A stretch of DNA of 64,000 nt. Source: Psychrobacter sp. P2G3. Its GTDB lineage: Bacteria > Pseudomonadota > Gammaproteobacteria > Pseudomonadales > Moraxellaceae. Location of the stretch: assembly GCF_001593285.1 (NCBI RefSeq), contig NZ_CP012529.1:992001-1056000 (forward strand), given 5' to 3'. A program made the translations under genes and the position numbers. Positions 38,407-47,060 of this stretch are shown piece after piece. Position 1 is the stretch's first letter, and the number at the start of each line of letters is the position of its first letter. The notes below the pieces were generated by a model that saw nothing but the letters and a program-made list of their open reading frames with translations, was not told the origin of the DNA and ran no database searches.

Positions 38407-39765
38407 CTACATGCCAGTACTATCTTTTAGGGCGTACCACCATGATCCCATCATAGAATAAGGAACCCTTAATGCACGGCCACCTGGGAAAGGTATCCAC
38501 GGAATCTTGGTAAAAGTATCGAACTCTGCGGTCTTCCCATTAATAGCATCAGCTAGTATCTGTCCAAATAAATGTGATCCTGTTATACCATGGCCACTAT
38601 AGCCATGAGCAAAAAATACTCGGTCATGTAGCTTACCTAGTTGTGGCACACGAGAAAAAGACAAGGCAAAATTACCACTCCATGCATAGTCTATTTTGAC
38701 ATCGCGCAACTCTGGAAATATTTTATTCATATTAGGTCTGATCTTGGCAGTGATGTCGGCTGGGTCTTGACCACCGTAAACAGTACCGCCACCGAATAAC
38801 ATACGTTTGTCGGCAGAAAGACGGTAGTAATCAAGAATATAGCGTACATCTTCAACACAGACATCAGTTGGGAGTAGTTGGTCTGCTAGATCTCCTAAAG
38901 GTTCGGTAGCGATAATCTGAGTGGATACTGGCATAACACGGTCAGTCAGTTTTGGAATGACTTTATTTAAATAAGCATTGCCGCAAATAACCGCTTGCTT
39001 ACAAGTAACCGTGCCAAACTCGGTAATAATTTTGATAGAGTCATCAGCATACTCAATATCAACCATGAGCGTATTTTCATAAATGATACCGCCGCCTTGT
39101 TCAACAGCAACAGCTTCACCAAGCGCAAGATTTAACGGGTGAAAATGCCCACCCGAGTGATCAATGACTCCGCCTACATAAGCATCTGTTTTTATATGCT
39201 CTTGAATACCATGCTTGTCTAACATCTCTCGATCATGCATACCATGGCTTTCCCACAGTGCATGCGTTTCTTGTAAATCTTTTAATTGACCGTTATTTAA
39301 AGCGGCAAAGATATTTTTTTCTTTTAGGTCACAGTCAATATTGTAGTCGCTGATGAAACGGCGAATGATTTTGCCACCGCGAGTCACTAGCTGACCGACA
39401 AAGTCTGCATTCTGTTGACCATAAGACTTTTTAATCTTTTGTAGACTAGCGTTGAGTCCGTTGACAATCTGACCGCCATTACGTCCTGATGCGCCCCAGC
39501 CAATCTGTGCCCCTTCAAGAACGACGACCTCGTGATCAGTCTCAACAAGATGTAATGCTGTTGATAAGCCACTATAGCCGCCACCAACCACACAAATCTC
39601 AGTTTGAATGTCGTTTTTCAAAGCAGGTCTGTCGGGCTTAGGATTACGACTGGCAGCATAATAACTATCAGGGTATTGACCTTTGTCTGAATAATGCGGG
39701 ATATTGCGCTTGTTATTAGACTGAAGGTTTTGATCCATAGGCGGAGTAGCATTGCTATTTGACAT
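38407..39765 (-). CDS. puuB: Gamma-glutamylputrescine oxidase (PuuB-like FAD oxidoreductase)
   Basis: This DAO-family flavoprotein would oxidise gamma-glutamylputrescine to gamma-glutamyl-aminobutyraldehyde with release of ammonia. Visible are the FAD dinucleotide motif EICVVGGGYSGLSTALHL with VVLEGAQIGWGASGRNGGQ, the distal FGGGTVYGG and the C-terminal HGYSGHGITGSHLFGQ. I chose the ATG at 39765, one base after the puuA stop and eight bases after AGGA, giving 453 codons with stop. A start at 39774 inside puuA is possible. The tight spacing with puuA supports coupled expression. Confidence 0.9.
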   Translation of the reverse strand: MSNSNATPPMDQNLQSNNKRNIPHYSDKGQYPDSYYAASRNPKPDRPALKNDIQTEICVVGGGYSGLSTALHLVETDHEVVVLEGAQIGWGASGRNGGQIVNGLNASLQKIKKSYGQQNADFVGQLVTRGGKIIRRFISDYNIDCDLKEKNIFAALNNGQLKDLQETHALWESHGMHDREMLDKHGIQEHIKTDAYVGGVIDHSGGHFHPLNLALGEAVAVEQGGGIIYENTLMVDIEYADDSIKIITEFGTVTCKQAVICGNAYLNKVIPKLTDRVMPVSTQIIATEPLGDLADQLLPTDVCVEDVRYILDYYRLSADKRMLFGGGTVYGGQDPADITAKIRPNMNKIFPELRDVKIDYAWSGNFALSFSRVPQLGKLHDRVFFAHGYSGHGITGSHLFGQILADAINGKTAEFDTFTKIPWIPFPGGRALRVPYSMMGSWWYALKDSTGM

Positions 39766-39766
39766 A

Positions 39767-41110
39767 TTAGACATCCTGTAAATAGGTGAGGTATTCAAGG
39801 TTAGTGACTTGCTGAGCAAAGCGCTTGGCTTCTTGCTTTTTGACTGCGATTAACAGCTCAATCATCTCGCTTGGGAATAAAGAGTCAATTAAATCGCTGC
39901 TTTCAAACTTACGGATAGCTGAGAGCCAATCTAAAGGCAAGGTTTTAAGCTCAGCTTCGTTATAAGTAATGCTGTTAATTGGTTCTGGGGCTTCAAGCTT
40001 GTTTTCGATGCCATATAACATGCCTGCTAAAACTGCACTACAGACTAGATATGGGTTAGCATCTGCACCAGATACACGGTGCTCAATGCGGCGTGCTCTA
40101 GAATCGCCACCAGGGACACGAACTGCCGCTGTACGATTCTCATAACCCCATGAAATGTTGTTTGGTGCCAGTGTACCAGGGGTAAAACGGCGATAAGAGT
40201 TAACATGTGGGGCAAATAATAAGGTGCAATCTGACATAGTCTTTAGCAGACCTGCGACCGCATGACGTAACATGTCTGAGCCTTCATCTGACCCATCATC
40301 AAACACATTATTGCCGTCTTTATCAAGCAAGCTACAGTGGACATGAAAGCCATTGCCCGATTGTAGACCAAAAGGTTTTGCCATAAAGGTGGCAGTTAAC
40401 TTGCGACGTGCAGCGACAGCTTTAACAACTTGTTTGAACAAAATAGCATCATCAGCTGCTTTTAACGGATCGTCAACGTGTAATAAATTAATCTCAAACT
40501 GACCGCAACCGTTCTCAGCTAAAGCTGCATCAACGGGAATATCAAGTTTTTCGCATTGAGCATAGACTTCATCTAAAAATTCATCGAATTGTAGCAAGTC
40601 ATTGATACTTAAAATTGAGGTTTTATTTAATCTCAAACCGCTTTTTGGACGGATAGGTGGTTTTGGAGTTTCACCTTCAATGTAGTCAACCAGATAAAAC
40701 TCAAGTTCAGTTGCCATCACTGGCGTGAGTCCAAGCGCTTTGAATTTTTTACTGATGTAATCTAAAACGTGTCTAGCATCACCGTAATAAGGCTCATTGT
40801 CTTCGGTATATAGCCAAACGGGTAGCAAGGATGATGGTGCACTAGTGTTAAGAAGTGGATATGCTGCGCGGCCTGTAGGACGGGCAATGGCATCTATATC
40901 ACCATTACATTGAGATGACTCGATGACATCAGCGCCCCAAATATCGACTCCTAAGATTGACAAAGGTAATCGTATCGCACCGTTTTCTGCTTTTTCCATC
41001 TGATTAAAAGGGATGCGCTTACCACGAAGTAAGCCATTAATATCACCTGCTGCAACATATACATATTCGGTGTTGTTTGCAGATTCGACCATTCCATTGG
41101 TTGTCGTCAT
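39767..41110 (-). CDS. puuA: Gamma-glutamylputrescine synthetase (glutamine synthetase family)
   Basis: PuuA ligates glutamate to putrescine with ATP. The 447-residue protein has the glutamine synthetase metal and ATP motifs ATELEFYLVDY, ENGCGQFEINLLH, GNGFHVHCSLLD, RFTPGTLAPNNISWGYENRT and the Arg-rich SRARRIEHRVSGADANPYLV. The opening YVYVAAGDINGLLRGKRIPF is typical of PuuA-type rather than GlnA proteins. AGGA lies nine bases before the ATG. It is first of the minus-strand polyamine operon and divergent from puuD. Confidence 0.93.
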   Translation of the reverse strand: MTTTNGMVESANNTEYVYVAAGDINGLLRGKRIPFNQMEKAENGAIRLPLSILGVDIWGADVIESSQCNGDIDAIARPTGRAAYPLLNTSAPSSLLPVWLYTEDNEPYYGDARHVLDYISKKFKALGLTPVMATELEFYLVDYIEGETPKPPIRPKSGLRLNKTSILSINDLLQFDEFLDEVYAQCEKLDIPVDAALAENGCGQFEINLLHVDDPLKAADDAILFKQVVKAVAARRKLTATFMAKPFGLQSGNGFHVHCSLLDKDGNNVFDDGSDEGSDMLRHAVAGLLKTMSDCTLLFAPHVNSYRRFTPGTLAPNNISWGYENRTAAVRVPGGDSRARRIEHRVSGADANPYLVCSAVLAGMLYGIENKLEAPEPINSITYNEAELKTLPLDWLSAIRKFESSDLIDSLFPSEMIELLIAVKKQEAKRFAQQVTNLEYLTYLQDV

Positions 41111-41589
41111 GTCTATAATTCCTATTAATTTTGATGATTTCTTGGGTTGTTGTTACTACGTTTTTAATAGCTGTCATTTATAACCTTTTAGTAGAGGTTA
41201 TAAATGGTTTTAAATAAAACATTGGCTATAAGTGATGCAAAAGATAAGAGCTGATTTACTTGCTACGAGTCATTATCAACGTTAATTAATTTATTTTTTA
41301 CAATAATATTAACTACTTAACGTTATTTCATAACCACATTTATCAATTTGTTTAATGTATAAAATGTGTCTTTTGTCTTACTGATGTCCTCCAATATATG
41401 ACTGAAATTTATATATGTCAATTTTTATTTAAAACTATTGAAAAGTAATTTATTACATTCATATTTATTAATGGATATTAATAATGAAGTTTATAGTTTA
41501 CATTTTAGGAGTGAATATGTTAAATTTTAGTCCATGAGAAGCTCATACTAGGCTTTTAGGTTTAGATGTCACATTCAGGGAAGACTAAC
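41111..41589. promoter_or_regulatory. Divergent puuA/puuD control region
   Basis: This 479-bp very AT-rich region separates puuA and puuD and should hold both promoters and PuuR operators. The best symmetric candidate is TTATTAAT-GGAT-ATTAATAA at 41465-41484, a perfect palindrome about 105 bp before puuD. I cannot identify a sequence matching a known PuuR site with confidence, and no frame here looks coding. Confidence 0.45.
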
Positions 41590-42330
41590 ATGCATACTTT
41601 CAGACCAATTATCGCTATTGTCTCTTGTCACAAAATGGTTGATGGTCAGCCAGCACAAGCGGTTTATCAAAAATATATCGATGCAGTAAACTTCTATGGC
41701 GGTAATCCCATATTGCTGCCAAACACTGCTGCTGATAGTGAAAATTTTGATGCACTGCTAGAAATTGCTGATGGCATATTATTAACTGGCAGCTATAGTA
41801 ACGTCGCACCGACACGCTATGGAGCAACGCATATTGAAGAAAAGCAAGATTTGGGTCGTGATGATCTCAGTTTTAAGCTGTTGGCATATGCTGATAAAAC
41901 TGGCACGCCCTTATTAGCGGTTTGCCGAGGTTTACAAGAGATGAATGTCCATTTTGATGGAACGTTGCATCCAGATTGGCGTGACATAGATGGATTTTAT
42001 GAGCCGCATTTAGAAGACAATACACAACCACTTGAAGTGCAGTATCAGCCGGTACATGACGTTATCATTCAGCCGAAGGGAAGGTTAGCGGCGTTTGGCA
42101 AAGAGTGGCATGTTAACTCGCTACACAAGCAAGCTATCAGTGAAGTAGGCGAGCGCTTATTTGTTGAAGCAATGGCCCCTGATGGGCTAGTAGAAGCTAT
42201 AAGCTTAGTACAACATCCATTTATGATTGGTGTACAATGGCATCCTGAGTTAAATTATGCGCAAGATAACTTGTCCAAATTTCTATTCACGGAATTCATT
42301 CAATATGCCAGCAAAAAACTCTCTAGATAA
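41590..42330 (+). CDS. puuD: Gamma-glutamyl-gamma-aminobutyrate hydrolase
   Basis: PuuD is a class I glutamine-amidotransferase-like hydrolase that frees GABA and glutamate from gamma-glutamyl-GABA. The 246-residue chain has DGILLTGSYSNVAP, the nucleophile Cys112 in PLLAVCRGLQEMNV, and the His-Glu pair in GVQWHPEL. The start at 41590 follows AGGGAAG and is preferred over an in-frame ATG at 41566. Its 3' end overlaps the start of puuR by 26 bases. Confidence 0.95.
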   Translation: MHTFRPIIAIVSCHKMVDGQPAQAVYQKYIDAVNFYGGNPILLPNTAADSENFDALLEIADGILLTGSYSNVAPTRYGATHIEEKQDLGRDDLSFKLLAYADKTGTPLLAVCRGLQEMNVHFDGTLHPDWRDIDGFYEPHLEDNTQPLEVQYQPVHDVIIQPKGRLAAFGKEWHVNSLHKQAISEVGERLFVEAMAPDGLVEAISLVQHPFMIGVQWHPELNYAQDNLSKFLFTEFIQYASKKLSR

Positions 42331-43018
42331 TATTACTGATACTGATACTGATACTGATACTGATACTGATACTGATACTGATACTGATACTGATACTGAT
42401 ACTGATATCGACGATGAATTGATACCTGACAAAGTGTCGGCAGTGCTCGAAACAGATGAACAACCAGAAGAAGATATTGGCAAAAAGATTAATCAGCTGC
42501 GCCTTGCTAAAGGTTACTCACAACGTAAACTAGCAAGGATGGCAGGACTGACCAATACTTCAATTAGTGCTATTGAACGCAATAAAGTTAGTCCAGCAGT
42601 CAATACATTAAAAGCAATATTAGAGGTGTTAGGTTCTGATCTCACCACCTTTTTTAGTGATGAATGGAAAGAGCCTAAGGCGAGAGTAGTGGTTACCCCT
42701 AAGGATTTGATTGAGCTCAGTGAATCTAATAGTAGAGTTTCACTCAAGCAGGTATATAACTGCAGCACAACAAAGAATCTAGGATTCCTGATTGAGACTT
42801 ATCAACCGAATAGCTCTACTGAAGAGAAGATCGCTCATGAAGGAGAAGAGATTGGCACGGTCATCGAAGGCAAAATTCTTATCCGCATCGAAGAGACCAC
42901 GTATTTGCTAAATCAGGGTGATAGCTATGTGATTGATACTATGAAGCCGCATACTTTTATCAATCCTAGCGATATTGTCACTCGTATCGTTAGTGCGCAT
43001 ACACCAACGACTTATTAA
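42305..43018 (+). CDS. puuR: PuuR-type polyamine-responsive regulator (HTH-XRE plus cupin) with a Thr-Asp repeat
   Basis: The chain has an XRE helix-turn-helix (KGYSQRKLARMAGLTNTSIS, AIERNKVSPAVNTLKAIL) and a cupin domain (HEGEEIGTVIEGKILIRIEE, MKPHTFINPSDIVTRIVSAH) ending HTPTTY, nearly the same ending as E. coli PuuR. PuuR represses puu genes and is relieved by putrescine. The N-terminus is unusual: about 60 acidic residues before the DNA-binding domain, including twelve Thr-Asp dipeptides encoded by a perfect hexanucleotide array. I take the ATG at 42305; an in-frame ATG at 42257 lies deeper in puuD. The overlap with puuD indicates coupled expression. Confidence 0.9.
   Translation: MPAKNSLDNITDTDTDTDTDTDTDTDTDTDTDTDIDDELIPDKVSAVLETDEQPEEDIGKKINQLRLAKGYSQRKLARMAGLTNTSISAIERNKVSPAVNTLKAILEVLGSDLTTFFSDEWKEPKARVVVTPKDLIELSESNSRVSLKQVYNCSTTKNLGFLIETYQPNSSTEEKIAHEGEEIGTVIEGKILIRIEETTYLLNQGDSYVIDTMKPHTFINPSDIVTRIVSAHTPTTY
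42335..42406 (+). repeat. Hexanucleotide tandem repeat (ACTGAT)12 inside puuR
   Basis: Twelve perfect copies of ACTGAT run without interruption in the reading frame of puuR, each encoding Thr-Asp. Slippage would add or remove two residues without shifting the frame. Confidence 0.97.
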
Positions 43019-43090
43019 ATTAGAATCTTAGTAAATCTTGTTTAGTAGTATGTTATAGAGTGATATGTCGATAAATTTCGCTGTCTATTT

Positions 43091-44431
43091 TTATCGATTA
43101 TTATCAACTTCCTTCTTATTCGTGTTGTCTGTCTTTTTGATAACTACCTTAGAGTCGCCCATCGCTTTTGGCGACTTTTTTAATAGCTCAACCTTAGTAC
43201 CTTCTGGCCTTTTGTGAATAGATTCGATAACAGGTTTGTTAATAGCTTTCAGATGCTTTTTAGATCTCTTTAATGAGTGAGCCTTCAATAGTGCTTGTTC
43301 TTCCGCTTGTAGCTCGTCATATAGACTTTGATAGACCTCAATCGTCTCTTTAATCATCTCACGCATGGTGAATTTATCTGTCATCTCAGGACGAGTGACG
43401 CTCTCTAGTTGACTTTTAACGACTTTGCACAGTGCTTGAGCACTGTATTTTTTGACCAATCCTTGGGGGTATAGAGGTTGCAAAATTTCACTAAATGCGG
43501 CTTGATCCCAACCTACTACTGGTGTGCCCAAATGAATCGCTTGTAGTGCATTAATACCAATAGATTCAGGCTCATTAGCAAGTGCCATCACGATATTTGC
43601 TGCTGATAACCACTCACGCATATCATTACGCTTACTGCCAACATAGGTGATGCGGTCCGCAAGCTCAAGAGCGTGAGTACGTTGCCGAAAATCCTCGTGT
43701 GCTACATCGCCATCTCTATGATCTTCGTCCATTATAATCGCGTGGATATTGGGAAATTGTTCCTGCAAATTTCCCAAAATATCAATCAGCCATTCTTGAC
43801 CATACTCATTACCGATTACCGTTGGGAATACCAGCCACTTTTTATGTTCAAGCTCAGGGTATTCTGCAAAAGTCCGTCGTAACCAGTATACGGATGGGTT
43901 ATGGCGATACGGATAACGACGCGTATCAACACCGCGGTAAATGCGTTTGATTGCTTTAGAGTCGATATCTTCGCGTTGTAGTCCTTTTCTTAAATAATTC
44001 GTCACACTGTCTGATACCGTAATAATGGTATCGACATCGAGTAACGCTTGTGAGTATTTATTAATAGAATAAAAGCCATACATGGTTGAGACTAATTTTG
44101 GCCGACGTTTTACGCGTGCGCGACGTAAGGCTAAATGTAATATCCAAGCAGGCGTGCGTGAATGCACATGGATAATATCAGGATTGTATTGTTCAATAAG
44201 ATGACGTAACGGTGCGACCTGTAATAAGGATAACCACGACTTTTTATACATATGTAGCTGATGGTATATATTGCCATCACGCTCTAAACGTTTGACCAAA
44301 TCGTTATCATCATTAGCGCTAGAGATAATAATGGAGGTATGTCCATTTTTGACCAAGGCACGCCCAAGATGAAAAATACCGCGTTCGGATTCATCATGCT
44401 TTAAAGACGACAGTAAGCGCATAACTTTCAT
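43091..44431 (-). CDS. Glycosyltransferase family 4-like protein
   Basis: The chain looks like a GT-B retaining glycosyltransferase: MRLLSSLKHDESERGIFHLG, NPDIIHVHSRTPAWILHLAL, VSTMYGFYSINKY, TIITVSDSVTNYLRKGL, YRGVDTRRYPYRH and NEPESIGINALQAIHLGTPV. In the donor-site E-x7-E motif the second Glu appears replaced by Gln (ESIGINALQ), which is unusual. The last 60 residues are Lys-rich and probably disordered. An upstream GTG and a downstream ATG at 44422 are alternative starts. It is a single gene; a role in lipooligosaccharide or exopolysaccharide synthesis is likely, but the substrate is unknown. Confidence 0.82.
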   Translation of the reverse strand: MKVMRLLSSLKHDESERGIFHLGRALVKNGHTSIIISSANDDNDLVKRLERDGNIYHQLHMYKKSWLSLLQVAPLRHLIEQYNPDIIHVHSRTPAWILHLALRRARVKRRPKLVSTMYGFYSINKYSQALLDVDTIITVSDSVTNYLRKGLQREDIDSKAIKRIYRGVDTRRYPYRHNPSVYWLRRTFAEYPELEHKKWLVFPTVIGNEYGQEWLIDILGNLQEQFPNIHAIIMDEDHRDGDVAHEDFRQRTHALELADRITYVGSKRNDMREWLSAANIVMALANEPESIGINALQAIHLGTPVVGWDQAAFSEILQPLYPQGLVKKYSAQALCKVVKSQLESVTRPEMTDKFTMREMIKETIEVYQSLYDELQAEEQALLKAHSLKRSKKHLKAINKPVIESIHKRPEGTKVELLKKSPKAMGDSKVVIKKTDNTNKKEVDNNR

Positions 44432-44580
44432 AATAGCGTTGGTCACCAGTTAAAATATCAAGCTGCTATTGTCAGTTAAAAGCGCTAAAAACTCAACCAT
44501 GAAGGCTAATTAGAGGTTACAAATAATTTTAGCAGTTATGTTTTTATAATAAATGTAATTATAGAATGTTTGATCAAAAG

Positions 44581-45453
44581 TCAGCGCCGTTTTTGCAGGT
44601 GCTCAGCATTAGGCAATACTTGTTTTTCACTTAAATATTTCCAGTAGCGCTGCGGTAAATATTGCTTATGCAAACGCGGGTTTTTACGCTCTTTGATATT
44701 GACGTTGGTAAAGTAACCTTGCCAAAATTTCTGATAGCGCTGTTCATCCTCACTATGAATACTGGCAGGATTACGTAGTACGGCATCATCAAGGTCAGTA
44801 ATGGTCTGCAAGGCTGCAGGGCGCGAAGGTGTACTTTGGCTCTTGTCATAATAAATACCATAACCACGAGCCAAATCATAAATCGCCCAGTGCTGATCTT
44901 GGTAACGCTGCCGAAAATGCTCACCAATCAAGGGCAAAACATTAAAATCAGGCTCAACGCGAGCAAAGTAGATATCATCAGTCGTATGCTCAAAACGCAC
45001 AAACGCTTCCATGCGATGCTTCTCACGACCGACAGACTTTACCGTCTGTACCAACTCCAGCACATCTAAATTACCCAAATCTTCCATAATATGACGGCTA
45101 GGGTAATCAATAGCGTATTTAATCACCTGAAATAAAGTGGTGCCGATGTTGTCTTTTTCAGACAAAAATCCCCATAAAATATTGCGCATACCTGAACGAC
45201 CTAATAGCTTATTCAGTTTTATCAGTACGCGTTCGGCTTTATCTTCATCAATACTAACATTAGCTGCTTGAGCTATTAGTGAAGGTACGTAACAGTCCTG
45301 AGCGGTCAGTTGTAACGATTCATCGTCTTGTAATCGGTTGGCATATACGTAAAATACGGCGCTTAGCCAACCCTCAAAACTTGGCTCATAAAGCACAATA
45401 CTGGGCGTTAAGTGACCGATAGCGTACGTTGTGTGTTGCGCAAGTTGCGACAT
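44581..45453 (-). CDS. DUF4130 (TIGR03915-type) putative DNA metabolism protein
   Basis: The 290-residue protein matches the family that accompanies the DNA-linked radical SAM protein. It opens with YEPSFEGWLSAVFYVYANRL, includes GREKHRMEAFVRFEHTTDDI and YFARVEPDFNVLPLIGEHFR, and ends with NPRLHKQYLPQRYWKYL. In some members this domain is fused to a uracil-DNA-glycosylase-like domain, which is not seen here. It follows the radical SAM gene by 65 bp on the same strand. Function is not established; DNA repair or modification is the usual guess. Confidence 0.88.
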   Translation of the reverse strand: MSQLAQHTTYAIGHLTPSIVLYEPSFEGWLSAVFYVYANRLQDDESLQLTAQDCYVPSLIAQAANVSIDEDKAERVLIKLNKLLGRSGMRNILWGFLSEKDNIGTTLFQVIKYAIDYPSRHIMEDLGNLDVLELVQTVKSVGREKHRMEAFVRFEHTTDDIYFARVEPDFNVLPLIGEHFRQRYQDQHWAIYDLARGYGIYYDKSQSTPSRPAALQTITDLDDAVLRNPASIHSEDEQRYQKFWQGYFTNVNIKERKNPRLHKQYLPQRYWKYLSEKQVLPNAEHLQKRR

Positions 45454-45518
45454 CGTCTATCCTAAGATAACATTTAGAATGTAGTGGCTTATTTTATAAA
45501 TAATTTTTAACACTATAT

Positions 45519-46787
45519 TTAAAATAATGCCAACTGCCCACTGCGCTGATCTTTAAACTTGGTCTGCGTTTGGGCAAGTACATATTGGCGGAAGTTGTCA
45601 CGCGTTAAATGCGCAAGGTGCTCGTTTTTACCTGTAGTAGCAATGAAGTATTTGGCACGATTGACCGCTGCGCCCATCTTTTTTAAATGATAAAGCGTTA
45701 ACTGATTAAACTTGCGTGCCTTCACTATCTTTTTAGCTGTCTTAGTACCGATACCTGGAATGCGCACAATCATCTCGTAGCTCGCCGTTTGAATATTGAC
45801 AGGAAAGTGTTCGCGATGGCGAATAGCCCAAGCCAGTTTTGGATCGCAATCTAAATCTAAAAATGGTGATTCAGGTTCAACAATTTCATGTGCGCCAAAA
45901 CCATAAAAACGCATCAGCCAATCGGCTTGATATAGGCGGTTTTCACGTACCATCGGTACTGGTGTGCCAATCGCTGGCAGGCGACTATCGGATAGCATTG
46001 GTACGTAACCAGAATAGTAAACGCGCTTAAGGTCATACTGTTTATAAAAATGACTCGATAACTGGATCACCTGTAAGTCGGTTTCGTTACTAGCACCGAC
46101 TATCATCTGGCTGGTTTGACCAGCAGGTACAAACTTAGGGGCTTTTTTATGAGTTTTACGGCTTTCACGAATAGTGATGATTTCTTCTTTTACCGTTTCC
46201 ATCGGTGCTTTTAATTGCTCGTGCGACTTCTCTGGTGCGAGCAAAGCTAGACCAGACTTGGTGGGAATCTCGATATTAACGCTGAGACGGTCTGCATATA
46301 ATCCAGCTTCTAACAGTAATTCTTTTGAAGCGCCCGGAATGGTTTTTAAGTGAATATAACCGTTAAAGCGCTCACGGGTACGTAATATCTTAGCGACTTC
46401 TACCAAGCGCTCCATCGTATGGTCGCCACTTTTAAAGATATCTGAGCTAAGAAACAGCCCTTCGATATAGTTGCGACGATAAAACTGCATGGTTAGATCA
46501 ACGACTTCCTCGACACTAAAAGCCGCGCGCGGGGTGTCATTGCTTTTGCGGGAGGTGCAGTACGCGCAATCATAGATACAGTGATTGGTCAGCAGAATTT
46601 TAAGCAAGCTGACACAGCGACCATCTTCGGTATAGCTGTGACAGATACCTGTTGCTGAGGCGTCACCGAGACCACCGCCTTGGTTTTTGCGAGTGCCAGC
46701 GGATGAGGAGCAAGAGACATCATACTTAGCGGCATCCGCTAAAATGTTGAGCTTACCTTGCAGTCGTTCATAATTGATGGTTGCCAT
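45519..46787 (-). CDS. Putative DNA modification/repair radical SAM protein (TIGR03916-type)
   Basis: The 422-residue protein has the radical SAM cluster motif Cys70-x3-Cys74-x2-Cys77 in TNHCIYDCAYCTSRK. Extra cysteines lie before it (GICHSYTEDGRC), and a helix-hairpin-helix DNA-binding motif near the C-terminus (VRIPGIGTKTAKKIVKARKF). This combination is typical of the family always paired with DUF4130 proteins. It forms a two-gene operon with the gene at 44581-45453. The chemistry and the DNA lesion or modification handled are unknown. Confidence 0.9.
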   Translation of the reverse strand: MATINYERLQGKLNILADAAKYDVSCSSSAGTRKNQGGGLGDASATGICHSYTEDGRCVSLLKILLTNHCIYDCAYCTSRKSNDTPRAAFSVEEVVDLTMQFYRRNYIEGLFLSSDIFKSGDHTMERLVEVAKILRTRERFNGYIHLKTIPGASKELLLEAGLYADRLSVNIEIPTKSGLALLAPEKSHEQLKAPMETVKEEIITIRESRKTHKKAPKFVPAGQTSQMIVGASNETDLQVIQLSSHFYKQYDLKRVYYSGYVPMLSDSRLPAIGTPVPMVRENRLYQADWLMRFYGFGAHEIVEPESPFLDLDCDPKLAWAIRHREHFPVNIQTASYEMIVRIPGIGTKTAKKIVKARKFNQLTLYHLKKMGAAVNRAKYFIATTGKNEHLAHLTRDNFRQYVLAQTQTKFKDQRSGQLALF

Positions 46788-46970
46788 AAGTGGTAGTTAC
46801 CAATGAATTAATGAAAGACTATTTTATCAAATTTGTAGTTAAGTCATTGTATTTATAGGATTATTTATAAAACAACACGACAGGTAGTGTCGTACTGCAA
46901 ATAAATGATATTACTGGTAAAAACTGCTCAAATGATTGTATGAAAAATTAATTAAAAAATTTCACCAACT

Positions 46971-47014
46971 AAAAAAGGCCTTGCCAACTATAAAACTAGT
47001 CCGCAAGACCTTTT
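46971..47014 (-). terminator. Intrinsic terminator after the DUF11-type gene
   Basis: On the minus strand the stem AAAAGGTCTTGC/GCAAGGCCTTTT (one mismatch) with an 18-base loop is followed by a run of T. It lies about 45 bp after the stop of the gene at 47061-47999. Confidence 0.75.
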
Positions 47015-47060
47015 ATCAACTTTAGTATTTATTAAGTAATAATACTCTAAAATCTAATTT

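Noticed and set aside
42335..42406. CRISPR-like array
   Set aside because: The units are 6 bases with no spacers; it is a microsatellite within a coding frame.
42283..42483. Val-Ser repeat protein antisense to puuR
   Set aside because: It is just the complement of the ACTGAT array; the sense frame is a well-supported PuuR.
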